From NCBI GenBank assembly GCA_037043235.1, contig JAWRVZ010000074.1, forward strand, positions 1,759,501 to 1,823,500: a stretch of 64,000 nt of DNA, in the 5' to 3' direction. How positions within the stretch are numbered: position 1 is the stretch's first letter; every line of letters begins with the position of its first letter. The translations under genes were made by a program, and so were the position numbers. The notes beneath the pieces are model-generated. The model ran no database searches, was not told where the DNA came from, and was given only the letters and a program-made list of their open reading frames with translations. The DNA is from Rhodeus uyekii (Eukaryota > Chordata > Actinopteri > Cypriniformes > Acheilognathidae). Shown one piece after another: positions 55,375 through 64,000 of this stretch.

Positions 55375-55828
55375 ATTGTTGTTGCTGTTCAGTGTTGCCA
55401 GATTGCTAGTTACCTTTTGGTCACGTCCGACCGGGAAAAAATGCATTGGGCTGGTTGATAAAATTTGGGATGGTTTTTGATGCAGAAAATGGTTCAACAT
55501 TTTTCATTATTTATAAGAGTGCGCACTTTGGGCTGGTATTTTTTTAAATGGGTGGGTTTTAAGCTGTAGTTGGGCTGGAAATCTTCAGTCTAATCTAGCA
55601 ACACTGTTGCTGTTACGTGTGACGCAGCCGACACGTGATGTGATGACATCATCGGTTCACAAAAAATATATATGGATTGGCGTTTCTCAGATCTATCCAC
55701 TTTAGGACCCGGTATCAAAAGAGAGCGGATTCAGTCTCCCAAAACGCCTGATCTGTGTTGACGAAACGCCAATCAAAATAAAAACTGTATGCGGATACAG
55801 TGATCCGTGTCTCCGTGTGGACGGGCCC

Positions 55829-57880
55829 TCAAATGCTTTGACTGAAACCATGCATTCACACAGTCTAAATTAGGTCAGTTGAAGGAAGGCACACCTTCTG
55901 CAGATCTTTGGCTTTATAAATGAAAATCTAAACCTACCCAACCTAATGTCAATCACATTTTTTCCTAATATTCTAATAAAATATACATTTATCCATAAAA
56001 TGAAAATGCATGGCAGTAAAGATTATTACTAAAACACCCTTGTCATCTTTGGTGTCAATTTACTATGTCCAAAAATCCATGAAAATACAATGGTACCAAA
56101 AGCTTTACCACTGAGTCACATAATACACTTTACTGCAGTTTGTCAGTATTGTCGGTGGTCTCTTTACAGATTGCAGTTGTAAGACATGCTGGCACAAACG
56201 GTGGGTTTGATCTTGACTAAGGTCACACTGCACTCTAACGCCCAGATCTACTGTCACTCTACATTACTGCTTCTTCTCCTGCAGGTTCTGCGTGTAAGTT
56301 CTGAAATAAGCAATGCTTGCATGAGCTCACCACACATAGCCCACCCTCCATCTCCCTCTGCTTCCCTCTCAATGTGTTTGTGGTAATGACTTACACATGT
56401 CTCCATTAAGACTCTTGGCACTTGGCATGAGCCTTTCCCACTGGCGTTAATTGATACAGCTCTCTGTGCCTTTGTTTAGAAGAGAGGGTCCAGAGGACTA
56501 AACTTGCCATATTTTTGCAAATACACTTTGCAAATAAGTGTAGCAACTGCAGTACAGAAACACAATAATATAAATGAAACATGGAGCATAATTACTATTT
56601 GAAGATTAAGGATGTATCTCCTCTGTGTTAAGTATTATTGTGAATTCAAGTGGAAGTTCAACTTGATATTTATACGACCACTAGTGAACAAGTAAGTCTC
56701 TTCAAGGAAGAGCAGAACACTTACTTGACTTGCTCTTCATCTGTTTAAGTGTGCTAGAGCACTCTTTGAAGACTCAGAGGATCTAATAGTTCTGGTTCTG
56801 ATTGGTGCTGCTGATCAAAGGAATCAGAGTAAATCTGATGCTGAATATTCTGTGAGTGAACCATGACGTCCTGACCTATGAGGAGACTTGTGGTGCATGC
56901 CGACAAACATACTCTTGGGTAAATTTGAGTTTATTTTTGACCACACATACTTACGCATATGTGTGCACTTTCATTTCCGTGGGCCCTTTTTTAGAGCGGC
57001 TGCAGAGCCAATGGAAATGAGGTGCCCAGCTGTGTGCCAGCCGTGGCCCCCAGCTACACACAATGACCCTTGTGTGTCTGTGGAGGAACGATTCCCATAG
57101 CCAGCCAATGTGATTTTACATTTTGTGCAAATAGTAACTGCTACATGGCTCTTTGGAATAATTCATGATGGCTGGCCGATTACAATATTCTGAAGTCAAA
57201 TATTTTTCTACAATAACACAATTTTTTAACTGACCACTGTCCAATTTTTTTCTCAATTTAACTTTGCTTTCCTGAAAAGCTGTGCTAGTTTAGTTTCTAA
57301 TTTTACTTCATGATCTCTTTCTTCTCACATAATTAGATTAGAGATGAGAAAGTTTACTGTCATTCCAGCCTTAGCGGAATGAAATGTTGTTTCTCTAGGT
57401 GTGCAGTGCAGTTTTCAAAAAATACAATGTAGAAAGTGTACAATTTCTTCACTGTAAACAATAAGAAAAAAAGTTAGTTAGAATCAAGAAAAAAAGATTC
57501 TGCGGTAGCAACAGTACAGTAATAATATGCAAGGTATTAAAATGCAGGTCAAAATTATTGTTAATTTATTGATACACTGATACAGTATATTATGAAGACA
57601 TTTTAATAAAGTATTGTATTATACAGATATTGATAATGATCTAATTTTAAATCAAAATAATGTTTCAACTGTATTTAGTACCTATATGTGGTGTAATGTA
57701 CAGTCAGCTTGTCAGTATGTAAAAAAAATAATTAAAAAAAGAACAATATAAATGAACTTGCTTAGCGATGCATAACCAAATTTCATTTGAATTTGTTGTT
57801 TATTTTACAATAATGACTTACTGCAATGTGCTAATAATTAATTAAAATTAAGGCACAACACATCTTATATATAGATAGCC
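55829..57880. other. Intergenic, no gene seen
   Basis: AT-rich overall. At 57345-57420 a TTTACTGTCATTCCAGC and GGAATGAAATGTTGTTTCTC phrase may be an antisense LINE tail. The stretch at 56860-57110 is richer in GC without a recognisable frame. Confidence 0.5.
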
Positions 57881-57984
57881 ATGAATCCATCACATGATGA
57901 ATCTACAGAGACATTACATTTCAGCACATTATGACTCAAGCCTGCACACTGTAATTATTACTTTTTCTCTTTGTTTTTCTCCAA

Positions 57985-58180
57985 AACGTCCAACTCCCAT
58001 GTGTGTATGTCTGTGTGCGCTGTCCAGTCTCCCGCTGATGCAGCGTGTGATGATTGCCGTGCACGGACCACCCGCAGCCCCGCACAGCGCGAGACACACG
58101 GCGCTCATCTCGCAGAATCTAACACAGGGCCTCCACCGCTACCACTGCCTCGGCCGCTGCCTCGTTTTACGCTAAATTAA
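57985..58180 (+). other. CpG-rich exon-like patch (tentative)
   Basis: A compact CpG- and GC-rich block (GCAGCGTGTGATGATTGCCG, GCCCCGCACAGCGCGAGACA) sits in strongly AT-rich DNA. Two overlapping frames are open across it (57894-58175 and 57971-58180); one ends in a Pro-rich GPPPLPLPRPLPRFTLN. A pyrimidine-rich run precedes it (57958-57983). It could be an exon of an unrecognised gene, a transcribed element or a fragment of a GC-rich transposon. No homology is recognised. Confidence 0.3.
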
Positions 58181-59360
58181 CCAACATAAATTGGCCGAAC
58201 AGAGAAAAAAATGGTTTAATGGGTAGGGGTGTCTGCTGAAAAACAGAGAGAGAAAGTTTCAGAGAGGAAAACAAGACCAAACCAGAGTAAAAGATCGCTC
58301 GTAAAGTTAAAACCAAAGCCAGACGGAACTGAATGCTCGAGGTTTCAGATATTCCCTTTGAACAGAGAAATTCTTTCATAACTAGAGACTTTTTTGGACT
58401 ATTTTTGGGGCTTGAGAGCATTGCAGGGAAGAAATATAGCCGCATGTACGAGAATAGAAGGAAATTGTAAAGACAAAAAAAAGAGAGTTTAACTTGTGGA
58501 AAATAGTTCGTTGGAGTGGGCAGCTACAATGAAAGATATTGGATTCTTTGGAGTAAGAAAATAACCTCATGCGACAGAAGAGTTTAAAAGTCTTAGGATA
58601 AGGGCTGGCGAGTTCTGTGTTTGTGTTGTTCAGACTATTTTTGAGTAATTCAGAATGCAGGAGAATGACTGTATTTTGCTGCACCTGATTCCTCTCTGAG
58701 AGTACTTTTCTTTTCAGCGAATCTTACCTAACCTTCCATTTATCCTGGATATTATGTTTGTCACTTGTTGGGCCACTAAGCAGTCAAACAAAATTGGTAA
58801 CAGCAATGTTGCCTTTCATGACACCATCAGTTTAAAGGTTTAGTGCACCAAAAAAAAAAAAGTAAAAAAATGTAAAAGGCTGTCATCGTTTTTCTCATGT
58901 AATTCCAAGCCCATATGATTTCCGATCATCTCCGAAACATAAATGAAGATATTTTTTATTACACTTGAGAGATTCCTTTCCCTCCATTGACAAACCACTA
59001 CACCAAACATCGGATGCTTAAAATGTTTTTAAAGATTTTTTGACATTTAGATGCAAAATCTGAATACTGAACTAAAGTATTATGTGACTGCATTTGTGTA
59101 ATACCTATGACACACTCCACACACTGGTTTAGTGAATCAAAAACATAAAGTGCAACAAGTGAAGTCAGATTACTGAATAAATTGCTCAAATTAGTTGGTG
59201 TTTTTCAGTGAATCAAATACAGTCCAAATAACCAACACACTCAAAAATTAGTTTTACTAATTGGTACCTAACTTGTATGAATTTGTTCAATCTCAATTGA
59301 TTTGCTAAAACTCCTCAAACATTTAGGTTTAGGGGAGGACCTTCATGCTCACTCTTATTA

Positions 59361-59412
59361 GCTTTCCTGTAGCTCAATCAGTGGAGCATTGGTGTTTATA
59401 ATACACCAATAC
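59361..59412 (+). mobile_element. tRNA-SINE head fragment
   Basis: GCTTTCCTGTAGCTCAATCA and GTGGAGCATTGGTGTTTATA match the A-box half of the SINE at 60712. The rest is missing. Confidence 0.6.
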
Positions 59413-60711
59413 TTTAAAAAGCACCTTTTGCAAGAATTATTTTAAGTTTATTATTTAGCAATGGAATGACATTTTGCTTTTTTTTTTACAAACATTTATT
59501 CTTTTAAAGTACTAAATGGTGTACTTTATGTTGCATTTGTTAATGGAACCCTTAAAGAACTGAAATCATTAGGAATTATTTATTCCCAACCCCATTTTTG
59601 ACTTCCGTCTTCAGGGTTAAGAGCTATGGTTGGTTGAGTGTTATGCCTTGTTTTAATGTTTGTGCTGTGATTGTCTGATATAAATGTTGTCCCAGAAACA
59701 GCAAAGGATGTTCGTCTAGGAGCTTGTTCTGCTTGTGTAAATCACTCGACTGTGAATGGTAAACTGACCAAACATAAGTGTGTTTAAGTTCCATGGAGCA
59801 TCAGCGATTGGAGGTTGTGTACTTGTGTACTACACATGCTAGCCTGTGTTTCACTGACAGCCCCCACCGCCGACTGTCTGTATGCCAGTCATGTTCAGAG
59901 AGTGAGTGAGGGGGTGGTAACTCCTTTAAAAATGTGGGAATGAGGGTAGACACACACACAGATCCTGGGCCTCTGCTTTCACACATTCCAGTTGAGGCCA
60001 TATTGAGCTCATTAACATTACTAACTAACAATGCCTCTTTGTACTGGCAAATGGGGTTTGAGAAGGCGCCAAATTGCCTCAAGTGTCTTAGTGTGTGTGA
60101 GAATGCTTGGGTGCGTGGTATCTTCATTTGTGTGTTTCTCTAATGGGGGGAAGGTGGTAAGATGTACATCATGTTACACAGACATAACTTAGCAAACAGG
60201 GTTATGATACTGCCATGCATACTTTCTGATTCTCCCAGCAGTCTTTATATAGTTTTTTTTATATACTGTATGAAAGGCATCTGTGCTCACACTTGATTTT
60301 AGTTATTAGAATAGCTCACTGAAAACATGAACATTTGGTCAATATTTATGATGTTGTTTCAAATTTGCCATTTCCACTGCACCTCAAAAACGGACTCTTA
60401 AGCACAAATGCACAAATTAAATTTTGGAGCTACACAGAAGTGGAAGATTTGATGTGAATAATGACTTAAATTTCAGTCTGTTCCTGAGAAAAATATCCCA
60501 AATCTAGACCATGACTTCAGAACGTTTTTAATCTTGACTAACATGCTGATGTACCACAAATGACGCTCGTTTAGAATTGTCAGAAGCAATCAGTGCATAA
60601 AATACTTGTAATAGAAAACCTTTTGAAGTTTATTTATTAATTGTTTAAGGATATTTTACTATTTAAATCATTATGAACCAACACCACCAACGATTTTTGT
60701 CTTGACACTGT

Positions 60712-60877
60712 AAAGCTTTCCAGTAGTTCAAACAGTAGAGCATTGGTGTTTACAATGTCAAGATCATAGGTTTGAATCCAAGGGAAAACAAGAACTGATT
60801 AAAATATCAATGTGCTCCTTGAATGTAATGTAAGTAGCATTGGATAAAAAAAAATGCCAAATACATAAATGTAAAAA
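60712..60877 (+). mobile_element. tRNA-derived SINE, complete
   Basis: The head carries CAGTAGTTCAAACAGTAGAG (A-box region) and ATCATAGGTTTGAATCCAAG (B-box region). The tail reads TTGGATAAAAAAAAATGCCA and ends AAATGTAA, the L2-type end. It is too diverged, and lacks a foldable acceptor stem, to be a tRNA gene. Confidence 0.8.
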
Positions 60878-62559
60878 GTAAACAAGTTAGTAATACAGCA
60901 GAAACAAACCACAACGAAACAACAATTTTAAAACAACGGAGATGCTGACATATCATAACACAGTGAAGTTTAGTTTTTAGGTTTCATATGTTCTGCATAT
61001 TTTCACAGGATGCTAAAAGGTCTGCCTGCAAATTTCACTTCCAAAAGTGCAAACATTCAATCATTCATTTAAATGAACAATATTTTCAAAGTTATACTCA
61101 ATTTCAATACTATGTCAATATCTTCCTTTTATAGTACATGACAAAAAAATACTCTAAAAAAAAAAACTCTAACTAAAAGGTTTTATTTTTATTTTTCAAA
61201 GATTGCAATAGATTCATAGATTACTATAGGTGATTTTTTTTTTCATTATTCACCAGTAGTAAGTCAGTCTGGTCAGTAGGAATGTACTACATCGTTAGGT
61301 ACACGTTTTTTTAAAGGTGAATTACAATATACATTTTACAGTGTGCACGGAAAATGCAGGGAGGTATGGCACAAATGTTCCATTCTTTTCAGCTTGGAAG
61401 ATACTGTAAAATTACATCTCTTACAAAACCACAACATAGACTATTTCTTAAAGTGTAAAACATTTTGAATTAGCACCTTTAACACCTTTAATGTAACTGT
61501 AATATCTACAACACACAATTAAAGCTGATATTCTTGACTGCTACTGTCACAAACATACAAAAAACAAGTATACTTCAAGTTAATTTTATTGAGTATAATT
61601 AAGTAAACTTCAAGTATATTTTAAGTATAGTTTATGTAGTAATTATATTCATATCAATGTACTAGAATTACTAGTGTATAACTGTTTCAATACCACGTGA
61701 CTAAATTGGCCCACTTTTTAGTGTTTAAAGAAAATGAAATTCAATATATTCTTAGCGTCCATTTTCATGGTGACTCGTGAATACATCGCTCTGTTTAGAG
61801 TGTCTTGTTTGTTAACCGTGAACAAACTCTGGGCTTGATAAAGTTATTACCGCATGCATTTTTAGAACCAACATACCTTGAGTAAGCAAGGTTTTGGTTA
61901 ATCAACCAAGAGCTAGTATATGTTTGATGGTAAAATAATTTCTGGAATTCCCCTCAGTTCTGGATCGGATTCAAAACAATAATCAAAACATGTTTAATGT
62001 TTGATGATTGCAATATATTACATTTGCTTCTATCTTTAGTTTCTGCTTCTTTATCACCTGTGTTTGATCCAGAGATTCTATACTATTTCAGAAGATGCGT
62101 GGTAGCGCTCCCTACATTACAACAATGATAATTCAGTCAATGGTAATTAAAGAGTTCAGTAAATTAAGTAAATTCCTATATACACTGCCAGTGGACTACT
62201 CTACACAAAAATTCTGATACAAAGAATTAGGAACATATTTATTTACTATACAAACCAACAGTTGCAAAGTTTTGTAAGTTATAAGGAAATATGTAAAATT
62301 AAGAGGAAAAATATATTGAATAGTCTACTCAATCAAAAGAGTAAACTACAAGCAAAGAATAAGTATTGTAAGTAGTTAAATTTTTAAGAATATTTTAATC
62401 AAAAGATTGAGTACAAGTATAGGCCAAATATGCTTAGTATATAACTTCAGTGAAAAAGTGTTTGACCCCTTCCTGATTTCTTTTTTCTTTTTGCAAGTTT
62501 ATTGCACTGAAATGTTTCAGATAAAAAATTTTTTAATTAGTCGAAGATAACAAAATGTA

Positions 62560-63110
62560 GTTCCCTTTCTAGGGAACTCGAGCTGCGTCACGAAGCGCTA
62601 TGAGAACGCCTTAGTGTAATTGTCACTGAAGCACAAATTGAACAAACTGAGTGAATGCACGTGGAGGACGTGATGAGCCAGGAGTCTAAAGACACGCCGA
62701 AATCCGGAAACGGAAGCTTTAGTGTCTTCACAAGCTCAAAGTGTTCGAATGTGTGTTTGCATGAGAGAGGGCTATCTAGTTTAAAAAACAGGGAGAGTTA
62801 GCGTGGCACAACGAGGAGAAAATTTCAAACCTTGTGCGTTTCCTTGTCCTTGTTCCTTGTTTCCTAACGCATGTAACCATAGTTCCCTGAGAGGGAATAA
62901 AACGCTGTGTTGTGTAGCCTCAGCTCCCGCGCATGCCGGGCTTGTTCAGACACAAGTGCCTTTATACTCCTGGTTCATCACGTCTTCCACGTCTATTCAC
63001 TCATTGTGTTCAATTTGTGCTTCAGTGACAATTACGCTAAGGCGTTCCCATAGCACTTTGTGACGCAGTATCTTGTTCCCTCTCAGGGAACCATGGTTAC
63101 ATGCGTAACC
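62560..63110. mobile_element. Palindromic MITE nested in Tc1
   Basis: The outer arms (62560-62695 and 62957-63095, reversed) agree in GCGTCACxAAGxGCTATGxGA, AACGCCTTAGxGTAATTGTC and ACTGAAGCACAAATTGAAC. A second, shorter inverted pair, GCATGTAACCATAGTTCCCT with GAGAGGGAA at 62868-62897 and its reverse at 63076-63107, bounds 62865-63110. The spacing suggests one element inserted into, or recombined with, a relative. No coding sequence is present and no superfamily can be assigned. Confidence 0.75.
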
Positions 63111-63187
63111 TAAGACGTTTTTAAATGAAGGGAAAACAAAATCCAAATCTACATGGCCATGAGAGAAAACGTGATCTCCCTCTAAAC

Positions 63188-63480
63188 CTAATGACTGGTC
63201 GGGCCACCCTTTTTAGCAGCAACTGCAATTAAGTGTTTGTGATCATTTGCAAGGAGTCTTATACAGTGCTTTGGAGGAATTTTGGCCCACTCGTCTTTGA
63301 CAAAATGTTGTAATTCGGCCACTTTGGAGAGCTTGAGCATGAAATACCTTTTTAAGGTCATGCCACAGCATCTCAATAGGATTCAGGTCAGGACTTTGAC
63401 TGGCCCACTCCAAAGTCGTCATCTTGTTTTTCTTCAGCCACTCAGGTTCACTTGCTGGTGTGTTTTGGATCATTGACCTG
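63188..63480 (-). pseudogene. Tc1 transposase C-terminal pseudogene
   Basis: On the minus strand the protein reads QNTPASEPEWLKKNKMTTLE, then WASQSPDLNPIEMLWHDLKK (63405-63345) and, after a frameshift, VAELQHFVKDEWAKIPPKHC and HKHLIAVAAKKGGPTSH to a stop at 63188. This is the third catalytic box (the Glu in NPIEMLW is kept) and the C-terminal tail. The N-terminal two thirds, including the first two catalytic residues, are absent. Confidence 0.85.
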
Positions 63481-63499
63481 GTTAATTCTCCTGATGTTC

Positions 63500-64000
63500 T
63501 AGGGGTATGAGAAAGATGTACATAATAAAATTTGAGCACATTCTTATTTAGCCTCTGCGAGGTATTGGGGGTGAATGACACAACAAAATGTGTTAATGTG
63601 TTTTGTTTAAAAACAAAAAAAACAAAAAACAAAACAGAAACACACTAACTAATTCCCACCTTCTAACTTAACTAATAACAGAAACCGTAAAGAAAAACTC
63701 TTCAGCGTGTAACGCCCTAACTGAAACTTCATTAACTAAACAAAACATACACAGAGTTGCACATGCTTCTTTCCTACTGAAAGAAAGAAAGAAATTTATG
63801 TAACGTGACATACTTCCCTTTTCCTTCTCTCCAGGATTGGGGAAATACATATATACTAGGATATATGTATTTCTAGGAGCATCAAACGACAACCAAGTCA
63901 CAGTGAAACAAACACAATCACAGTTCCTCCTCTTCCATTCACCAAGGCATCTTATATCCCGAACCAAGCTTGTTGATTGGTTGATTTGGCATGATGGATG
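63500..64000. other. Window end, no gene seen
   Basis: AT-rich DNA with an A-rich run near 63608 and a perfect 12-bp inverted repeat at 63843-63872. The minus-strand frame at 63668-63967 has no recognisable domain. Confidence 0.55.

Larger units (their letters stand above)
53596..55828 (+). mobile_element. PIF/Harbinger-type element relic
   Basis: The right end, reversed, reads GGGCCCGTCCACACGG and continues through ATCACTGTATCCGCATAC, GACTGAATCCGCTCTCTTT and ATGATGTCATCACATCACGT. The left side has the same sequence in forward orientation from about 53674 (GGGGCCCGTCAACACGG) to about 53930, so the inverted repeats exceed 200 bp. Another end-like sequence, GGCCACGTCCACACTAGG at 53596, has its own reverse counterpart near 55104-55215, which suggests two related families. 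A transposase pseudogene lies inside. No Myb-like partner gene was found. Confidence 0.7.
58181..62440. other. Intergenic, little recognised
   Basis: AT-rich DNA. Only SINE pieces at 59361 and 60712 are identified. Open frames here (for example on the minus strand at 59801-60127) show no domain or splice support. Confidence 0.55.
62450..63480 (-). mobile_element. Tc1-type element relic, antisense
   Basis: The left part (CAGTGAAAAAGTGTTTGACC and GCAAGTTTATTGCACTGAAA) is the terminal region of a fish Tc1 family. The same family's coding end resumes at 63112 (AATGAAGGGAAAACAAAATCCA) after a nested palindromic element. The transposase is on the minus strand. No second terminus is seen; the element is cut off near 63480-63530. 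Confidence 0.8.

Noticed and set aside
59801..60127. 108-codon minus-strand ORF
   Set aside because: No domain, no splice signals and no neighbouring exon; composition is like the surrounding intergenic DNA.
60712..60790. tRNA gene
   Set aside because: A- and B-box-like words are present, but there is no foldable acceptor stem and the sequence continues into an L2-type SINE tail. The same holds at 21655-21819 and 59361-59412.
63668..63967. 99-codon minus-strand ORF at the window end
   Set aside because: No recognisable motif; it spans a palindrome and AT-rich DNA without splice support.

Overview
The window is vertebrate genomic DNA from a teleost fish, most likely a cyprinid or other cypriniform. 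Three things point there. The only intact host gene I recognise is a CITED-family transcriptional co-regulator with the spliced structure expected of a vertebrate gene. The rest is AT-rich, microsatellite-rich intergenic DNA. The transposon mix (5S rRNA-derived SINEs, tRNA-derived SINEs with L2 tails, DIRS, Gypsy, L2, Tc1, hAT, piggyBac, Tigger and Harbinger relics) is what cypriniform genomes carry. There are no bacterial operons, no CRISPR array and no functional rRNA or tRNA gene.

Layout. 1-3660: a DIRS-type retrotransposon relic interrupted by a gag-only LTR element (1291-3304, 5-bp target duplication). 3661-10030: AT-rich intergenic DNA with a 5S-SINE, a diverged tandem repeat of about 170 bp, a complete hAT MITE and a Tc1 end fragment. 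10030-14510: the CITED gene on the + strand, with a CCAAT/CRE/GC-box promoter, a non-coding first exon, a 1.5-kb intron, one coding exon (11779-12477) and a long 3' UTR ending at a poly(A) signal. 14530-31450: LINE 3' ends, LTR fragments, a DIRS gag/RT relic, SINEs, a Tigger copy and an inactive Tc1 element with a hAT MITE in its right end. 31450-41000: a local duplication, an L2 reverse-transcriptase relic, two LTR ends and long GT, GA and GATA microsatellites. 41059-43160: a piggyBac-like element containing a Tigger copy, then antisense DIRS sequence. 43160-51750: a hAT MITE, unexplained sequence, antisense Gypsy integrase remains and a possible conserved non-coding block. 51751-55828: a dense nest of a Tigger-like MITE, Tc1 with a CpG-rich piggyBac-like MITE inside, and a Harbinger relic with a hAT MITE inside its transposase. 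55829-64000: mostly unrecognised AT-rich DNA with a short CpG-rich exon-like patch, tRNA-derived SINEs and an antisense Tc1 relic invaded by a palindromic element.

The CITED gene is the only functional unit I can support. About 10 kb upstream and 50 kb downstream contain no other convincing host gene, so the flanks may hold its long-range control elements; that is inference. No new multi-gene system was found. The most useful observations are the exact insertion junctions, which give a relative order of transposon arrivals, and several structured repeats that I cannot assign to a named family.
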